Shown: in pieces, positions 62,348-64,000 of the stretch
How positions within the stretch are numbered: the first letter of the stretch is position 1
Layout: every line of letters starts with the position of its first letter
From: QZLE01 sp033852135
GTDB taxonomy: Bacteria > Pseudomonadota > Gammaproteobacteria > QZLD01
Length of the DNA: 64,000 bases
Direction of reading: 5' to 3'
Assembly (NCBI GenBank): GCA_033852135.1
Contig: JAWSVB010000007.1
Coordinates: forward strand, 62,001-126,000
The notes under the pieces: model-generated
The model's input: only the letters and a program-made list of their open reading frames with translations
Databases searched by the model: none
What the model was told of the DNA's origin: nothing
Translations under genes and position numbers: made by a program

Positions 62348-63274
62348 CTATTCTGAATCGACGTATCCAAGACTTTGCAAAGCTCTTTTATCGTCTGACC
62401 AGCCATCTTTGACCTTAACCCACAGCTCTATACGAACCTTCTCTTCAAAAGCTCTTTCTAGGTCTTTTCTGGAGCTAACACCTACTTTTTTCAGGTTTTG
62501 CCCACCTTTACCAATTATTATCGCTTTTTGACTATCACGCTCAACCCAGATAATGGCGTTAATAACTAACTTTTCATCCTCTTTCTTGAAACGCTCTATC
62601 TCTACCGTAAGGGAATATGGTAGCTCCTGACCTAAGTTACGCATCAACTTTTCCCGCACTATTTCAGCAGCAAAAAATCTATCGGTTTTATCAGTAATCT
62701 GATCTTCAGGATAAAAAGCCCCTGACTTAGGGAGCATCGATACAACAAGTTCTTCAAACTCAGCAACATTTACCCCTTTCTCAGCAGATACAGGGATAAC
62801 CTCTTTAAAATCAGCCTTACTATGTAATTTTTCTAGGTACGGTAACAACTCATTTTTATTGCTATACAAATCGACTTTATTAACCACGAGTATTATTGGT
62901 GCTCCAACATTGCTGATTTTTTCCAGCACCATTTGATCTTCATCATGCCATCGCCCTGCTTCGACAATAAATACTATAAGATCAACATCTGCTAGCGCGC
63001 CAGATGCTGTCTTATTCATATATTTATTAATCATCTTTTTGGCATTTTTATGCATACCTGGCGTATCAACAAATATTAGCTGAGATTTTTCTGAAGTTTT
63101 TATCCCCAGAATTCTATGCCTTGTGGTCTGAGGCTTTTTAGAGGTTATACTAACTTTTTGCCCCAAAATTCGATTCATCAAGGTAGATTTACCAACGTTC
63201 GGCCTACCGATAAGTCCTACAAAACCACATGACAAATCGCCTTGCGGCAATTGCTTCAGATCATCAAGATTCAA
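62348..63274 (-). CDS. era: GTPase Era
   Basis: This 308-residue essential GTPase binds 16S rRNA and aids 30S assembly. The GTPase motifs are GRPNVGKSTLMN (G1), RHRILGIKT (switch region), VDTPGMHK (G3) and VVNKVDLYSNK (G4). The C-terminal KH domain has IIGKGGQNLKKVGVSSRKDLE. It lies between rnc and recO on the same strand. Confidence 0.97.
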   Translation of the reverse strand: MNLDDLKQLPQGDLSCGFVGLIGRPNVGKSTLMNRILGQKVSITSKKPQTTRHRILGIKTSEKSQLIFVDTPGMHKNAKKMINKYMNKTASGALADVDLIVFIVEAGRWHDEDQMVLEKISNVGAPIILVVNKVDLYSNKNELLPYLEKLHSKADFKEVIPVSAEKGVNVAEFEELVVSMLPKSGAFYPEDQITDKTDRFFAAEIVREKLMRNLGQELPYSLTVEIERFKKEDEKLVINAIIWVERDSQKAIIIGKGGQNLKKVGVSSRKDLERAFEEKVRIELWVKVKDGWSDDKRALQSLGYVDSE

Positions 63275-63325
63275 TATTTACACCATCATTAGTTGTTGAA
63301 TTTAATTTCGTAAAAAAGATATGGT

Positions 63326-63991
63326 TTATCTCTTTAACTGCCGTAACATAGCCAAAGCTGCATCTTGCTCTGCTGCTTTTCTACTTCCTGCTTGACCCAC
63401 TGCTGGTTCTGCATCTGCATCAGTTGAGCACTCAACCTTAAACACCTGCTCATGCTCCTTCCCTGAAACATCAATAATCTCATATTGCGGCAATGATTTA
63501 CCAACAGACTGCAGATACTCCTGCAATCTAGTCTTTGGATCCTTTAATTCACTCATATCTGGAAGATTAGCTATTCTAGTCTTATACAACGATAAGATAA
63601 CCTCCTCACAAGAGGTAAATCCATCATCTAGATAAATTGCTCCGAGTATCGCTTCAACGCAGTCAGCTATAGTTGAATCGCGACGAAAACCACCTGATTT
63701 AAGCTCACCACCACCTAGGCGAAGGTAGTCACCTAACTCCAGCTCTCTACCAACCTCAGCTAAGGTTTCCTTGCGTACCAAGTGAGCGCGTAATCTACTC
63801 ATTTCGCCCTCAGCTGCTCGCGGCTTTTGCTTATAAATGGCAGCAGCGATAACAAAATTCAAGATTCCATCACCAAGAAACTCTAGCCTTTCATTATTCT
63901 TACTTCCAGAGCTTCTATGAGTAAGGGCCTGCTCAAGCAGACCCTCATCTTTATATTTATAACCGATTTTTTTTTGTAGCTTATTTAACAT
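63326..63991 (-). CDS. rnc: Ribonuclease III
   Basis: This 221-residue endonuclease is specific for double-stranded RNA and processes rRNA and mRNA. The signature NNERLEFLGDGILNFVIA carries the catalytic Glu and Asp; the usual Ser after the Asp is Gly here. The second catalytic site is ADCVEAILGAIYLD. A double-stranded-RNA-binding domain covers about 150-221 (PKTRLQEYLQSVG, ending QDAALAMLRQLK). The start lies 9 nt from the right edge. The upstream neighbour is outside the window. Confidence 0.96.
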   Translation of the reverse strand: MLNKLQKKIGYKYKDEGLLEQALTHRSSGSKNNERLEFLGDGILNFVIAAAIYKQKPRAAEGEMSRLRAHLVRKETLAEVGRELELGDYLRLGGGELKSGGFRRDSTIADCVEAILGAIYLDDGFTSCEEVILSLYKTRIANLPDMSELKDPKTRLQEYLQSVGKSLPQYEIIDVSGKEHEQVFKVECSTDADAEPAVGQAGSRKAAEQDAALAMLRQLKR

Positions 63992-64000
63992 ATTACTAAG

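Overview
The window comes from a low-GC gammaproteobacterium. The evidence is gene order and protein content. It carries the yraL/lpoA/yraN/diaA/dolP cluster, the dnaX-ybaB-recR block beside 4.5S RNA, a rnc-era-recO block, the purM/purN block beside a DUF2066 gene, a perM-like gene and hda, and an EF-P lysylation set. The FimX-like protein, the PEP-CTERM protein, the PHA depolymerase and the orphan PAAR protein suggest a free-living, surface-associated aquatic bacterium. No genus can be named from sequence alone. There is no rRNA, tRNA, CRISPR array, prophage or intact IS element that I can see.

Layout. 1-7.3 kb: start of asd, an MFS transporter, aroC, prmB, psd, then the EF-P trio (epmA, efp, epmB). 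7.5-13.5 kb: a PilZ-like protein, a FimX-type degenerate GGDEF-EAL protein, dinB and a Sel1-repeat protein. 13.5-16.9 kb: an unusual radical SAM protein, a gtrA gene flanked by REP-like palindromes, and a FAD-linked D-lactate/glycolate dehydrogenase. 16.9-21.8 kb: dolP-diaA-yraN-lpoA, divergent rsmI and a NifX-like protein. 21.8-24.6 kb: a ParDE module, RNase P RNA, a lipoprotein and RNase T. 24.8-28.5 kb: argD-argF and a strongly codon-biased thiolase. 28.6-36.7 kb: small genes, a fibro-slime PEP-CTERM protein, and a duplicated island of porins, small PstS-like proteins and sensor proteins. 36.7-47.9 kb: acyP, a BrkB-like membrane protein, a second thiolase, a hydrolase-fold protein, hda, a phosphopantetheinyl transferase, a perM-like gene, DUF2066, purM-purN and DUF3108. 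47.9-53.2 kb: two unknown periplasmic proteins, a TudS-DUF1722 protein, a pyrimidine-dimer glycosylase, a ferritin-like/ZIP pair and a PorV/FadL-like barrel. 53.4-54.2 kb: a non-coding tandem pair. 54.3-58.7 kb: PAAR, HIT, recR, ybaB, dnaX and 4.5S RNA. 58.8-64 kb: a patatin, a PHA depolymerase, recO, era and rnc.

The most unusual item is the intergenic stretch at 53.39-54.16 kb. It holds two copies of a structured non-coding element. Each copy has an upstream palindrome, a -10-like block, a conserved core with two helical domains (one with a compensatory base-pair change) and its own intrinsic terminator. The palindrome-to-core distance is 146 nt in both copies. I read them as twin stand-alone small RNAs, possibly under a GacA/LetA-type regulator. 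I could not assign them to a known family. Other items of note are the duplicated sensor/porin/small-SBP island with a kinase-less sensor paralogue, an A10 slippery tract in dnaX that gives an immediate -1 stop, an alpha/beta-hydrolase with Ala in place of the nucleophile, a perfect CRP-type palindrome before the PHA depolymerase, and a long imperfect hairpin before the thiolase gene.

Functional themes: translation quality control (EF-P trio, PrmB, RsmI), DNA replication and repair (Hda, DnaX, RecR, YbaB, RecO, DinB, pyrimidine-dimer glycosylase), envelope maintenance (LpoA, DolP, Psd, porins), c-di-GMP sensing, and acyl-CoA/polyhydroxyalkanoate metabolism. All calls rest on reading the sequence and on remembered family features; no database search was run.
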